From the NCBI RefSeq assembly GCF_043195125.1, contig NZ_JBAFWR010000005.1: a stretch of 64,000 nt of DNA; one strand, 5' to 3'. This document shows, one piece after another, positions 50,780 to 60,269 of the stretch (position 1 is its first letter; the number at the start of each line of letters is the position of its first letter). The notes under the pieces were generated by a model, which was given only the letters and a program-made list of their open reading frames with translations, did not search any database and had not been told where the DNA came from. The position numbers and the translations under genes were made by a program. The stretch is from NCEH01 sp043195125 (lineage in GTDB: Bacteria > Pseudomonadota > Alphaproteobacteria > Rhizobiales > Xanthobacteraceae).

Positions 50780-51988
50780 TCAGTTGGTGGCGGGCTTGAC
50801 CCGGACCGCCTTGTCGCCGGCGATGTCTTCGGGATGCGCGACAACGACGCGGCCACCCTTGACCACGCCGAACACCGGGATGTTGGGGGTGATCGCCTCG
50901 TGATCCGTGGCGCTGAAGGGCTTGTCATAGACCGTGACGACGCCCTCGACCTTCGTCTTCAGGTTTTCCAGCGCCTCGCGGACCTTTTTGCCGTCCGTGG
51001 AGCCCGCCTGGGTGATGGCGGCGGCCAGCAGATAGACCGAATCGTAGCCCTGGGCGGCGGAAACCGGCGAGGGAATGCGATCCACCTTGTAGGCGGCCTG
51101 GTAAGCGTCGATGAAGGCCTTGCGCTTCGGCGTGTCGGGGGTCTGGATGAAGGTCTGGGGCATCATCGCGCCCTCGCCGTTCGCGCCGGCCGTATCGATG
51201 AAGCTGGCCATGGACAGGGTCCAGGAGCCAATCATCGGCACCTTCCAGCCGAGCTTGGCCATGCCATTGGCGATCTGAGCCAGCTCGGGACCGATGGCAT
51301 AGGTGAGGATCACGTCGGCGCCGGCTTCCTTGGCGCGCAGAAGCTGCGCGGTCATGTCGGTGTCGCCGATGTTGAACTTCTCTTCCGCGACAGGCTTAAC
51401 ACCCAGCGCACCAAGAGCCTTTTCCAGATCCTGCCGACCCAGCTGACCGTAATTCGTGCTGTCGGCGAGGATCGCCGGCTTCTTGAAGCCTTGCCGCTTG
51501 ACCGCCTCGCTGGCGATCATCGCGCTCTGGATGATGTCGTTGGCAGCGGTGCGGAAGACGTAGTTATTTTTGTCCTTCGGCGGGATAAACTGCTGGGTGA
51601 TGAGCGTGCCGGTGGCAACATTGTTCAGCACCGGAATTTCAGCTTCCTGATAAAAGCGCTGAGAAGCCAGGGCGACACCGGTATTGATGAAGCCAAGCGT
51701 GGCGATGACTTCTTCTTTATTGATCAGTTCCTGGGCGATCTGGACGCTGACTTCGTTCTTGGCTTCGTCGTCGCGCTCGACGACCACAAGCTGCCGTCCG
51801 AGCACGCCGCCGGCCTTGTTGATTTCCGCCACCGCCAGCTTCACGCCGTCGCGCATACTGACGCCCATGGAGGAGGAGCCACCAGTGAACGGTCCTGTGA
51901 GCCCGATCTTGATGGGGTCCGCCGCCAGTGCAGTTCCAGCCATGGCGATGCTGACCGCGGCTGCGGTCATTAGTCTGCTCAATCGCAT
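50780..51988 (-). CDS. ABC transporter substrate-binding protein, LivJ/LivK-like
   Basis: A 402-residue periplasmic binding protein of the type I (peripla_BP_6) fold. A signal peptide (residues 1-23, ending ALAAD) is followed by IKIGLTGPFTGGSSSMG and AEINKAGGVLGRQLVVVERDD, standard for the family. ATG at 51988 is preceded by GGGGAG. It is the first gene of the operon with livH, livM-livG and livF. The ligand is not known; LivJ relatives bind amino acids, aromatic acids or amides. Confidence 0.93.
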   Translation of the reverse strand: MRLSRLMTAAAVSIAMAGTALAADPIKIGLTGPFTGGSSSMGVSMRDGVKLAVAEINKAGGVLGRQLVVVERDDEAKNEVSVQIAQELINKEEVIATLGFINTGVALASQRFYQEAEIPVLNNVATGTLITQQFIPPKDKNNYVFRTAANDIIQSAMIASEAVKRQGFKKPAILADSTNYGQLGRQDLEKALGALGVKPVAEEKFNIGDTDMTAQLLRAKEAGADVILTYAIGPELAQIANGMAKLGWKVPMIGSWTLSMASFIDTAGANGEGAMMPQTFIQTPDTPKRKAFIDAYQAAYKVDRIPSPVSAAQGYDSVYLLAAAITQAGSTDGKKVREALENLKTKVEGVVTVYDKPFSATDHEAITPNIPVFGVVKGGRVVVAHPEDIAGDKAVRVKPATN

Positions 51989-52004
51989 GTCTCACTCCCC
52001 AAAA

Positions 52005-52021
52005 TGCCGCTTTTTGCGGCA
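52005..52021 (-). promoter_or_regulatory. Hairpin with U-tract in livJ leader, next to the ribosome binding site
   Basis: On the minus strand, TGCCGC-AAAAA-GCGGCA is followed by TTTT and then the GGGGAG ribosome binding site. The stem is perfect, 6 bp, with a 5-base loop, and ends 16 bp before the start codon. It could act as an attenuator or as a shield of the ribosome binding site. Confidence 0.55.
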
Positions 52022-52238
52022 CATATTATCGTGGATGGTGAATTCGACCGTCCCACTTCAATCGTTTAGAGCAACCGGCTTGAATAGGCCAGTGCAACTA
52101 TAAGGTAATGTCAGGCTGCTGAGCGAGGCAATCGCAGAGTCATGACAAAGCTGAGAGGTGGGATGGCTTGAAGCCGTATTGTTGCAGTGCAGTGTAGGTT
52201 TCGGCTGGAAAAGCATCCGCCGATCTCACCCGTACATT

Positions 52239-52252
52239 ACGTTACGTAACGT
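52239..52252. promoter_or_regulatory. 14-bp palindrome in divergent intergenic region
   Basis: ACGTTACGTAACGT reads the same on both strands. It lies 251 bp upstream of the livJ-type start and 327 bp upstream of the transpeptidase-like start. Likely a binding site for a dimeric regulator; the factor cannot be named. Confidence 0.5.
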
Positions 52253-52578
52253 TGAAAATCACAACAAGCGCGTGATCAAACCTTCCAGCGTCTCCATAGA
52301 CTTGGCTGAAGCCGCCGGCCCGTTCGCGTGTATTTGGGAATATTCCGCCTTGCCGAGCTCGAGCTAGATTAGGCCCTACGAATGAGCCGCCTCGGCCTCC
52401 ACCGCCCCATGCGGAAGGTGACGAGCCGACCCAAGTGGGCTGATCCGATGAAGCATCGAACTGAGGCCCGCATGCGCCGCCCCTGTTGGGCCTCGGACCC
52501 TGCCACAAAGCCTTAATCCGCGCGCGGCATGATGCGCCCTCGTTCAATCAAGCTTGCCAGTCGGGCCGGAGGACGGCA

Positions 52579-53367
52579 ATGTCCGCCCGGAAAGAGGCCC
52601 AGCGCGTGGGTGCTGCAGCATTCCCTTGGGCAACAGGACAGAGGAAGTCCAAAACCATGATGATGGACGGGCATAATGTCGATGCCGGCAAGATGGATGA
52701 GATCGCTCGGTTCGGACGCCGGGCGGGACTTCTCAACCGCCGGTCGTTTCTCGCGGGTTCGGCCGCCAGTTTCGGCGCGCTAGCGCTGGCCGGTTGCTCG
52801 ACAACGGACTACATGAGCCTTGCTGAGGCGCAGAAGGTCTATGGGCCGGTGCCGACCGAGAAGTTCCCGATCCCTGCGGTCGATGTCAACAAGGTCAACC
52901 CGAAATATTTCCGCAAGACCATTCCCTACGAGACTAAGGAAGCCGTCGGCACCATCGTCGTAGATCCCAGCAATTACTACGTTTATCGCGTTGAGGAGGA
53001 TGGCAAGGCGACGCGCTATGGCGCCAATGTCGGCCGCGCTGGCTTCCTGTGGAGCGGCGATGCCTATGTCGGACGCAAGAGCGAATGGGCCACCTGGACG
53101 CCGCCCAAGGAAATGATCAAGCGCCAGCCGGAGGCGGCCAAATGGGCCAACGGCATGCCCGGTGGGCTCGACAACCCGCTCGGCGCCCGCACTCTTCATC
53201 TCTATCAGAACGGCACCTACACGCTCTACACGATCTATGCCACAAGCGACCCGGAATCGATCGGCTCAGGTGTGACGAGCGGCTGCGTCGGCTTGCTCAG
53301 CCAGGACATGATCGAGCTGTACGACCGCACGCCCGTCAAAACGAAAGTGGTCGTTCTGCCGGCATAA
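52579..53367 (+). CDS. L,D-transpeptidase-like (YkuD) exported lipoprotein with altered active site
   Basis: A 262-residue protein. A twin-arginine-like signal (NRRSFLAGSAASFGALALAGC, residues 53-73) also has a lipobox. The YkuD domain follows (IVVDPSNYYVYRVEEDG, VGRAGFLWSGDAYVGRK). The catalytic cysteine is kept (SGCVGLL, Cys236), but the histidine of the usual IHGT motif is tyrosine here (IYAT, 219-222), and the arginine after Cys-Ile/Val is glycine (238). ATG at 52579 follows GGAGGA; starts near MMMDGHN are possible. Normal members cross-link peptidoglycan; activity here is uncertain. Confidence 0.85.
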   Translation: MSARKEAQRVGAAAFPWATGQRKSKTMMMDGHNVDAGKMDEIARFGRRAGLLNRRSFLAGSAASFGALALAGCSTTDYMSLAEAQKVYGPVPTEKFPIPAVDVNKVNPKYFRKTIPYETKEAVGTIVVDPSNYYVYRVEEDGKATRYGANVGRAGFLWSGDAYVGRKSEWATWTPPKEMIKRQPEAAKWANGMPGGLDNPLGARTLHLYQNGTYTLYTIYATSDPESIGSGVTSGCVGLLSQDMIELYDRTPVKTKVVVLPA

Positions 53368-53413
53368 ACGGCCGCTTCCAGCCCGCGTTGGGCGGCTGAA
53401 ATTTCGATGCTGG

Positions 53414-53440
53414 CCTCCGCGGCGGCCTGTGCCGCGGAGG
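53414..53440. terminator. Hairpin between convergent genes
   Basis: CCTCCGCGGC (53414-53423) pairs exactly with GCCGCGGAGG (53431-53440), 7-base loop. It lies between the transpeptidase-like stop (53367) and the stop of the minus-strand reductase gene (53473). No T-run, but its strength and place suggest a two-way terminator. Confidence 0.6.
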
Positions 53441-53472
53441 TTGATACGCAAGGGTTTTTCAGGCCATGCCCC

Positions 53473-54456
<984 letters not shown>

Positions 54457-54546
54457 GTCATCTCCTCCTTCATTGGCTGTTGCGGCGCCATCGGGCCCCG
54501 GCACGGGTTCGCCCAGAGCGTCCCGTCGGCACGCGGAAACTCTGCC

Positions 54547-55299
54547 TCAGCGGCGATGGGCGGCGCGCGCCTCCGCTGCCTTGGCATATTGGTCACGAAT
54601 GTAATGCACGAGCCCTTCCAGGGCCGCCACCGCGCCATTCCCATCGCGCGCTTCAAGGGCGGCGAGCATGCGCTCGTGATGGGCCACGATCTCCATGCGA
54701 TCACGCACCCGAACGATGATCATGTTGCTCACGGGCATGAGCGCTTCCACCAGGGCATTCATGAGAAAGCGCAGCAGCGCGTTGCCCGCCGCGTCCACGA
54801 TTAGGCGGTGAAACCGCACGTCGGAGGCGCAAAAGTCCTGGTCGGAAATGGTCTTGTCCCATTGCAGGGCGATTTCCTCCCGCAGCCCGGCAAGGTGCGC
54901 TTCCGTGCGGCCCTGGGCGGCAAGGCGACAGCAGACGGCCTCCATCTCCAGCCGCGCTGTGGCCATTTCGTCCAGCGTCACGCCGTCGGTGGCCACCAGC
55001 AGGGTCACGGAAGTGCCCAGGCTGTGGGCAAGCTCCTCGGGCGAGGGGCCGGTGATGAAGGTGCCCCCCGTGGGCCCGCGGCGCGAGCGAATGAGATGGC
55101 GCGCGGCCAGCCGCTTCAATGCCTCCCGCACGGTGGGACGGGACACGCCGTATTGCGCGGCCAGCTCCTCTTCAGTGGGCAGGCGGTCGTCCACCTTCAA
55201 GCGGCCATCCATGATCGCCTGCTGGATCTGGTCGGCAATCTGGCTCGCGGCGCTGGACGTGATGATCTGGCCGTAGGTTCCGTTCATGTCCCTGTTCAC
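54547..55299 (-). CDS. GntR/FadR family transcriptional regulator
   Basis: A 250-residue FadR-subfamily regulator. Winged helix: RLPTEEELAAQYGVSRPTVREALKRLAARHLI with the GntR pattern; then a helical FCD domain with the metal-site aspartate/histidine residues (DVRFHRLIVDAAGN and a late HHERMLAAL). Start at 55299, with MNGT four codons later as an alternative. It is divergent from the binding protein-MFS-hydratase-ligase operon. A FadR-like palindrome (55355-55369) lies between, so it likely controls both sides. Effector is probably an acid or its CoA thioester. Confidence 0.92.
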   Translation of the reverse strand: MNRDMNGTYGQIITSSAASQIADQIQQAIMDGRLKVDDRLPTEEELAAQYGVSRPTVREALKRLAARHLIRSRRGPTGGTFITGPSPEELAHSLGTSVTLLVATDGVTLDEMATARLEMEAVCCRLAAQGRTEAHLAGLREEIALQWDKTISDQDFCASDVRFHRLIVDAAGNALLRFLMNALVEALMPVSNMIIVRVRDRMEIVAHHERMLAALEARDGNGAVAALEGLVHYIRDQYAKAAEARAAHRR

Positions 55300-55354
55300 T
55301 GGCAGCTGTCCTGTCCCTTGGTGTCAGAAGCGCAGTCCCAAATCAACTTTAAAT

Positions 55355-55369
55355 ATTTGTTTGACAAAT
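55355..55369. promoter_or_regulatory. Putative FadR-type operator
   Basis: ATTTGT-TTG-ACAAAT is a perfect inverted repeat with a 3-bp centre, in the 145 bp between the divergent regulator and binding-protein genes. It resembles GntR/FadR-family operators in length and symmetry. It is 56 bp upstream of the regulator start and 76 bp upstream of the binding-protein start. Confidence 0.65.
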
Positions 55370-55444
55370 AGCAGGTTCGGCATTCTGGTTTCGGGTGACC
55401 GTGGCCGTCAGACGCCCGGCAGGAAACCACAGGGAGACAGGGAT

Positions 55445-56656
55445 ATGCGCGCCCCACTTGTCGCCGCCGTCTTGATTTCGGGCTTGGCCGCCGCCCATGC
55501 GGCGGACCTTCCCGTGTTCCGCATCGGTGTGCTGAACGATCAATCGAGCCTCTATTCCGACATCGCCGGCCCCGGCTCCGTGACCGCCGCGCAGATGGCG
55601 GTGGAGGATTTTAAGCCCGAGACCCATGGCTTCAAGGTCGAAGTCATCTCCGCCGATCACCAGAACAAGCCTGACGTCGGCTCCTCCATCGTGCGACGCT
55701 GGTACGACACGGAAAAAGTCGACGCGGTGGTCGATCTGCCGACCTCCTCGGTGGCCCTCGCTGTCGCCGATATCTCGCGCGACAAGAACAAGGTCCTCCT
55801 CGTCGCCAGCGCCGGCACGTCCGATCTGACCGGCAAGGCTTGCACCCCGAATACAGTGCACTGGACCTACGACACCTGGGCGCTCGCCAACGGCACCGCC
55901 CGCGCCATGATCAAGCAGGGCGGCGACACTTGGTTCTTCCTCACGGCCGATTATGCCTTCGGCCATGCGCTGGAACGTGACGCAAGCGAGGTGGTCGCGG
56001 CCAATGGCGGCAAGGTGCTGGGCCATGTGCTGGCGCCGTTCCAGAGCGCAGATTTCTCCTCTTTCATCGTCCAGGCGCAGTCCAGCGGGGCGAAGGTGGT
56101 GGCGCTGGCTAATTCCGGCGGCGACACCATCAATTCGGTGAAGCAGTCGGCCGAATTTGGCCTCTCGCAGAAACAGAAGCTCGTCAGCCTGCTCATCTTC
56201 CTGTCCGACGTGCATTCGCTCGGCCTCCAGACCGCGCAAGGACTGATGCTGACCAACGCCTTCTACTGGGACATGAACGACGGCACCCGCGCCTTCGGCA
56301 AGGCCTTCGGAGCCCGCAACAGCGGCCGCATGCCCACCATGAACCAGGCTGGAACCTATGCCTCGACGCTGCACTGGATGAAGGCGATCGCCGCCATGGA
56401 CAAGACCAAGGCGCGGGACGGCGCCGCGGTTGTCGCCAAGATGAAGGAATTGCCCACCGATGATCCGCTGTTCGGCAAGGGCAAGATCCGCGCGGACGGG
56501 CGCACCATCCATGACATGTATCTCTGGCAGGTGAAATCGCCGGCCGAATCCAAAGGGCCATACGATTATCTCAAGCTCGTCGCCACCATTCCCGGAGACG
56601 AAGCATTCCGCCCCATGTCACCGGACCTGTGCCCGATGCTGAAGAAGGCCCAATGA
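55445..56656 (+). CDS. ABC transporter substrate-binding protein (peripla_BP_6 type)
   Basis: A 403-residue periplasmic protein with a signal peptide (residues 1-20, ending AHA-AD). The mature part begins FRIGVLNDQSSLYSDIAGPG and has the type I binding fold with the TSSVALAVADI and MLTNAFYWDMNDGTRAFGKAFGAR segments seen in proteins for aromatic or other organic acids. ATG at 55445 follows a GGGAGA-rich stretch; the longer open frame is rejected. No permease genes are beside it; the liv-type operon 4 kb away could supply them, which is inference. Confidence 0.9.
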   Translation: MRAPLVAAVLISGLAAAHAADLPVFRIGVLNDQSSLYSDIAGPGSVTAAQMAVEDFKPETHGFKVEVISADHQNKPDVGSSIVRRWYDTEKVDAVVDLPTSSVALAVADISRDKNKVLLVASAGTSDLTGKACTPNTVHWTYDTWALANGTARAMIKQGGDTWFFLTADYAFGHALERDASEVVAANGGKVLGHVLAPFQSADFSSFIVQAQSSGAKVVALANSGGDTINSVKQSAEFGLSQKQKLVSLLIFLSDVHSLGLQTAQGLMLTNAFYWDMNDGTRAFGKAFGARNSGRMPTMNQAGTYASTLHWMKAIAAMDKTKARDGAAVVAKMKELPTDDPLFGKGKIRADGRTIHDMYLWQVKSPAESKGPYDYLKLVATIPGDEAFRPMSPDLCPMLKKAQ

Positions 56657-56657
56657 G

Positions 56658-57890
56658 GTGAGCGCGCCGCTGCCGACCGTGTCCCTGACAGCCGGCAAGG
56701 CGCGCTCCCTGGCGATCCTGGTCGTCGCCGAGGTGGCCGCCATGGCCACCTGGTTTGCCACGACGGCCTCGCTCGGGGCGATCCGGGCGCATTGGCCGCT
56801 CTCGCCGTTCCAGGAAGCGCTCCTCACCAGTTCGGTGCAGGCAGGCTTCGTGGCGGGAACCCTGGTCAGCGCGCTGCTCTCGCTCGCCGACCGGGCCGAT
56901 CTGCGCACGCTGTTCTCCCTGTCCGCGTTGGCGGCGGCTCTGGCCAATGGGGCCATCCTGCTGTGCGAACCCACCGACCCCATGGTGGCCGTACTGCGGT
57001 TCATAACGGGCATGTGCATGGCAGGGGTCTATCCGGTGGGCATGAAGCTCGCCGCCACATGGGCGAAGGGGGATCTCGGGCTGCTGATCGGTATGCTCGT
57101 GGCCGCGCTCACCCTCGGCTCTGCCTCGCCCCATGCCATGGCCGCCATCGGCGGTCTCGACTGGCGCGCCCCCGTGGCGGGTGCGGCGGCGAGCGCACTG
57201 CTGGCGGCGCTGCTGATCCGCTTCGCGCAGGTCGGCCCCAACCATGCGAAGGCGCCGCCGCTGCGACTTGCAAATGCCCTGGACGGGTTTCGCCGGCCGG
57301 CGCTGCGCCTCGCGAACTTCGGCTATTTCGGCCATATGTGGGAGCTCTACGCCATGTGGGCCTGGATCGGGGCGTTCATGGCCGCGAGCTTTGCCGCTCG
57401 TTATGGCGAGCGCCCGCCGTTCGACCCGCGCATCGCCACCTTCTCGGTGGTCGGCATCGGCGCGGCCGGCGCCTTGTTTGGCGGCTATGCCGCCGATCGG
57501 CTGGGCCGTACGCTGGTGACCGCCGTATCCATGGCGGTGAGCGGCCTTTGCGCCGCCGGCATCGGCTTCCTGTATGGCGGCTCGCCTTGGCTGCTGCTGC
57601 CCGTAGCTCTCGTGTGGGGGGTGAGCGTGATCTCCGATTCCGCGCAATTCTCCGCCGCCGTAACGGAACTGTCGGACCGCACGCTGGTCGGCACGATGCT
57701 CACGGTACAGACCTGCGTGGGCTTTCTCGTCACCCTGGCGAGTATTCACCTGCTACCCTATGCGGTGGACTTCCTGGGGTGGCGCTACGCCTTTTGCCTG
57801 CTGGCTGTCGGCCCCTTTCTCGGCGTGCTCGCCATGATGCGCCTGCGGCAACGGCCGGAGGCGGCCGCCATGGCCGGCGGGCGCCGTTGA
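56658..57890 (+). CDS. MFS transporter
   Basis: A 410-residue major facilitator protein with 12 predicted helices. Motifs: GGYAADRLGRTLVTAVSMAVSG (MFS loop 8-9-like) and ATWFATTASLGAIR near helix 1. The GTG start lies 1 bp after the binding-protein stop. It sits in an acid-catabolism operon with enoyl-CoA hydratase and acyl-CoA ligase, so it may be a second uptake path for the same acid. No family with a known substrate is certain. Confidence 0.88.
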   Translation: MSAPLPTVSLTAGKARSLAILVVAEVAAMATWFATTASLGAIRAHWPLSPFQEALLTSSVQAGFVAGTLVSALLSLADRADLRTLFSLSALAAALANGAILLCEPTDPMVAVLRFITGMCMAGVYPVGMKLAATWAKGDLGLLIGMLVAALTLGSASPHAMAAIGGLDWRAPVAGAAASALLAALLIRFAQVGPNHAKAPPLRLANALDGFRRPALRLANFGYFGHMWELYAMWAWIGAFMAASFAARYGERPPFDPRIATFSVVGIGAAGALFGGYAADRLGRTLVTAVSMAVSGLCAAGIGFLYGGSPWLLLPVALVWGVSVISDSAQFSAAVTELSDRTLVGTMLTVQTCVGFLVTLASIHLLPYAVDFLGWRYAFCLLAVGPFLGVLAMMRLRQRPEAAAMAGGRR

Positions 57891-57909
57891 CCACTTCGCG
57901 AGGAGAAAA

Positions 57910-58749
57910 ATGAAAGCCACGAAAGCCGCCGCGTTCGGCAAGATCATTTACGAAGTCCTGGACGGCGTGGCCCGCCTGACCCTCAACCGGCCGGCACGCA
58001 CCAACGCCCTCGACCAGGACATGCTCGACGAGATCAACATCGCCATGGACATGGCCGAGGCCGACGCGGCGGTGCGCGCGGTGATCGTGCGCGGTGCCGG
58101 AACCGCTTTCTCCTCCGGCTTCGACCTGAAGGCTCAGATGGAAGCACAGCCAACGGGCGTCACGCAGTGGCGCCCGCTGCTGCGCAACGATTTCGATACG
58201 GTCATGCGGTTCTGGCACTGCCCGAAGCCGACGATTGCGGCGGTGCGTGGGCCATGCCTCGCGGGGGCCTGCGAATTGGCGCTCGCTTGCGACATGACCA
58301 TCGCCACCGAAGATGCCTTCTTCGGCGAGCCGGAACTGAAGTTCGGCGCCGGCATCGTGGTGATGCTGCTGCCCTGGATCGTCGGCCCCAAGATCGCCAA
58401 AGAGATTATCCTCATGGGAGAGGACAGGGTGTCGGCAAGGCGCGCGGTCGAAATTGGAATGGTAAACCGGCTGGTCGCCGCCGATGCGCTGGATGAGGAG
58501 GCCCTGAGGATCGGGCGCCACATGGGCGCCATTGAGCCGGGTCTGGTGAAGGACACGAAGCGCGCGCTTAATCTCGCCCTGGAGCGACAAGGCATGCTCG
58601 ATGCCCTGGAAAGCGCGCTCGCCATCGACTTGGCCATCGAGGGCGCCGGCTCGCCAGACAAGATCGCATTCATGGACATCGCCCGGCGGGAGGGATTAAA
58701 GGCAGCCCTGACCTGGCGCGATGCGCGCTTTCCGAAGGCATCGTCATGA
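57910..58749 (+). CDS. Enoyl-CoA hydratase/isomerase
   Basis: A 279-residue crotonase-fold enzyme. Oxyanion-hole parts are present (AFSSGFDLKAQ and GPCLAGACELALACDM), and both catalytic glutamates of hydratases have equivalents: one in GACELA, one in FFGEPELKFGAG. So it should add water to an enoyl-CoA rather than act only as an isomerase. It is 19 bp after the MFS stop and overlaps the ligase gene by 4 bp. Confidence 0.92.
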   Translation: MKATKAAAFGKIIYEVLDGVARLTLNRPARTNALDQDMLDEINIAMDMAEADAAVRAVIVRGAGTAFSSGFDLKAQMEAQPTGVTQWRPLLRNDFDTVMRFWHCPKPTIAAVRGPCLAGACELALACDMTIATEDAFFGEPELKFGAGIVVMLLPWIVGPKIAKEIILMGEDRVSARRAVEIGMVNRLVAADALDEEALRIGRHMGAIEPGLVKDTKRALNLALERQGMLDALESALAIDLAIEGAGSPDKIAFMDIARREGLKAALTWRDARFPKASS

Positions 58750-60182
58750 CTGGAGCTCTCGCCCATCTCCTCGAGCAGCCCGCTGCGGCGACCGCGCGTG
58801 TGGTCGGCGACGCGAACCCCGGATTTGCCGATGGGGCGGCGCTGGCCTCCGCCGCCGATGCGGTGGCCGCGCGGCTCGGTGCCGCCGGAATTGACCCCCG
58901 CGAACCCATTTTGGTCTCGGTCGCCAACCGGCCGGCCGACCTTGCCGCCCTCTTCGGCGTCTGGCGCGCCGGAGGCGTGGTGGTTCCGATCCATGCCGCC
59001 GCCGCGGAAGCCACCCGCGCCGAGGTCCGCAGCCAGACCGGCGCCCGGTTCCTGCTGGATGGTGCGGAGCTGATCCGCGTCGCTGATGCGCCGCCGCCGC
59101 CCCGCCCGCTGCTGGAGAAAGCGGCGCTCATTATCTTCACCTCCGGCTCCACCGGGCGCCCCAAGGGCGTGGTGGTCGGCCATGATGGCCTGGCGGCGAA
59201 GCTCGACGTGCTTGCGCGGCTGCTGGAGATCGGCCCGGACGACGAGGTGATCCTGCCGCTCCAGCTCATCTTCATCTTCGGCGTGTGGGTGGGCCTGCTG
59301 TCCGTCAGCCGGGGCGCCAGGCTGCGGCTGGTCACCAAATTCACCCCGCAGGGCATGCGCGAAGCGCTGCCCTCCGGCACGGTGTTCGCTGGCGTGCCTT
59401 CCATGCTGCGCGCGATGTTCGGCGATGGAACCGTCGTCGCGCCCGGCCTGCGCGCCATCCTCACCGGCGGCGAGGCGCTCGGGCCCCTGCTGTCCGCTCA
59501 GCTCGATCTCCATCTGCCGCAGACGGACGTCTTCGATTTGTACGGCCTGACGGAAACAGGCTCGTGCGATTTCTGCCTGCTGCCGTCCGATCGGATGGGC
59601 GGCGCGAATTCCGTTGGCCGGCCCACGGAAGGCGTCACCTACCGCATTCTCGATGCGGCGGGCGAAGAGGTTGAGCCGGACGCCTCCGGCGAACTCTCTA
59701 TCCGCACGCCATTTGGAATGCTCGGCTATCTGGACAATCCCACGCTCACACAGGACTCCTTCCGCGACGGCCATTTCCGCACGGGCGACCTCGCGCGTCT
59801 GCGCAGCGACGGCTTCGTGGAGATTGTCGGGCGAATCAAGGAAATCATTTCGCGCGGCGGCAACAAGATCGCGCCCGCCGAAATTGAACTGATGCTGCTC
59901 CAGCACCCGGATGTCGCCCATGCCCTGTGCGCCGGCGTGCCGGACCCGCGCCTCGGCGAGGCGGTACACGCCGCCGTGGTGCCGAGAGCTGGATCCGCCC
60001 TGGAGGGGCAGGCGCTGAAGGCATGGTGCGCCGAGCGCATCGAGCGCTTCAAGGTGCCGGACACCATTCATCTGGTGGATGCCCTGCCGACCGGCCCCAC
60101 GGGCAAGGCGTGGCGTGGTGGCATAAAGCTCCTCGCCGAGGCCACGCCTAACGCTGGCGTACCGGGAGGAGGCAAAAGCTAA
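58746..60182 (+). CDS. AMP-binding acyl-CoA ligase
   Basis: A 478-residue ANL-superfamily ligase, activating a carboxylic acid to its CoA thioester with ATP. The phosphate loop is at residues 131-140 (FTSGSTGRPK); YGLTETGS and the hinge/gate GHFRTGDLARL and VGRIKEIISRGGNKIAPAEIE follow; the acyl-adenylate lysine is in GPTGKAWRGG near the C-terminus. It is shorter than acetyl-CoA synthetases, nearer to benzoate/4-coumarate-type or small carboxylate ligases. Last gene of the operon, overlapping the hydratase by 4 bp. Confidence 0.91.
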   Translation: MTGALAHLLEQPAAATARVVGDANPGFADGAALASAADAVAARLGAAGIDPREPILVSVANRPADLAALFGVWRAGGVVVPIHAAAAEATRAEVRSQTGARFLLDGAELIRVADAPPPPRPLLEKAALIIFTSGSTGRPKGVVVGHDGLAAKLDVLARLLEIGPDDEVILPLQLIFIFGVWVGLLSVSRGARLRLVTKFTPQGMREALPSGTVFAGVPSMLRAMFGDGTVVAPGLRAILTGGEALGPLLSAQLDLHLPQTDVFDLYGLTETGSCDFCLLPSDRMGGANSVGRPTEGVTYRILDAAGEEVEPDASGELSIRTPFGMLGYLDNPTLTQDSFRDGHFRTGDLARLRSDGFVEIVGRIKEIISRGGNKIAPAEIELMLLQHPDVAHALCAGVPDPRLGEAVHAAVVPRAGSALEGQALKAWCAERIERFKVPDTIHLVDALPTGPTGKAWRGGIKLLAEATPNAGVPGGGKS

Positions 60183-60269
60183 GATGCTGCTGGCGCTCTT
60201 CGGCCAGCGCACCACCGGCACGGTGAACGGGCCGGCTCGTCGCATGACGATCCTGCTCTGTTTGCGGAG

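Larger units (their letters stand above)
51989..52578. other. 590-bp divergent intergenic region
   Basis: No gene is supported. It separates the minus-strand livJ-type gene from the plus-strand transpeptidase-like gene and should contain both promoters. It includes a leader hairpin (52005-52021) and a 14-bp palindrome (52239-52252), both listed separately. The central part is AT-richer than the genes around it. Confidence 0.6.

Noticed and set aside
52239..52252. Second parS site
   Set aside because: ACGTTACGTAACGT shares only the palindromic form; it lacks the TTTCACGTGAAA core.
60188..60210. GCTGGC/GCCAGC stem after the acyl-CoA ligase as terminator
   Set aside because: Only a short stem with a long loop and no T-run; too weak to support.
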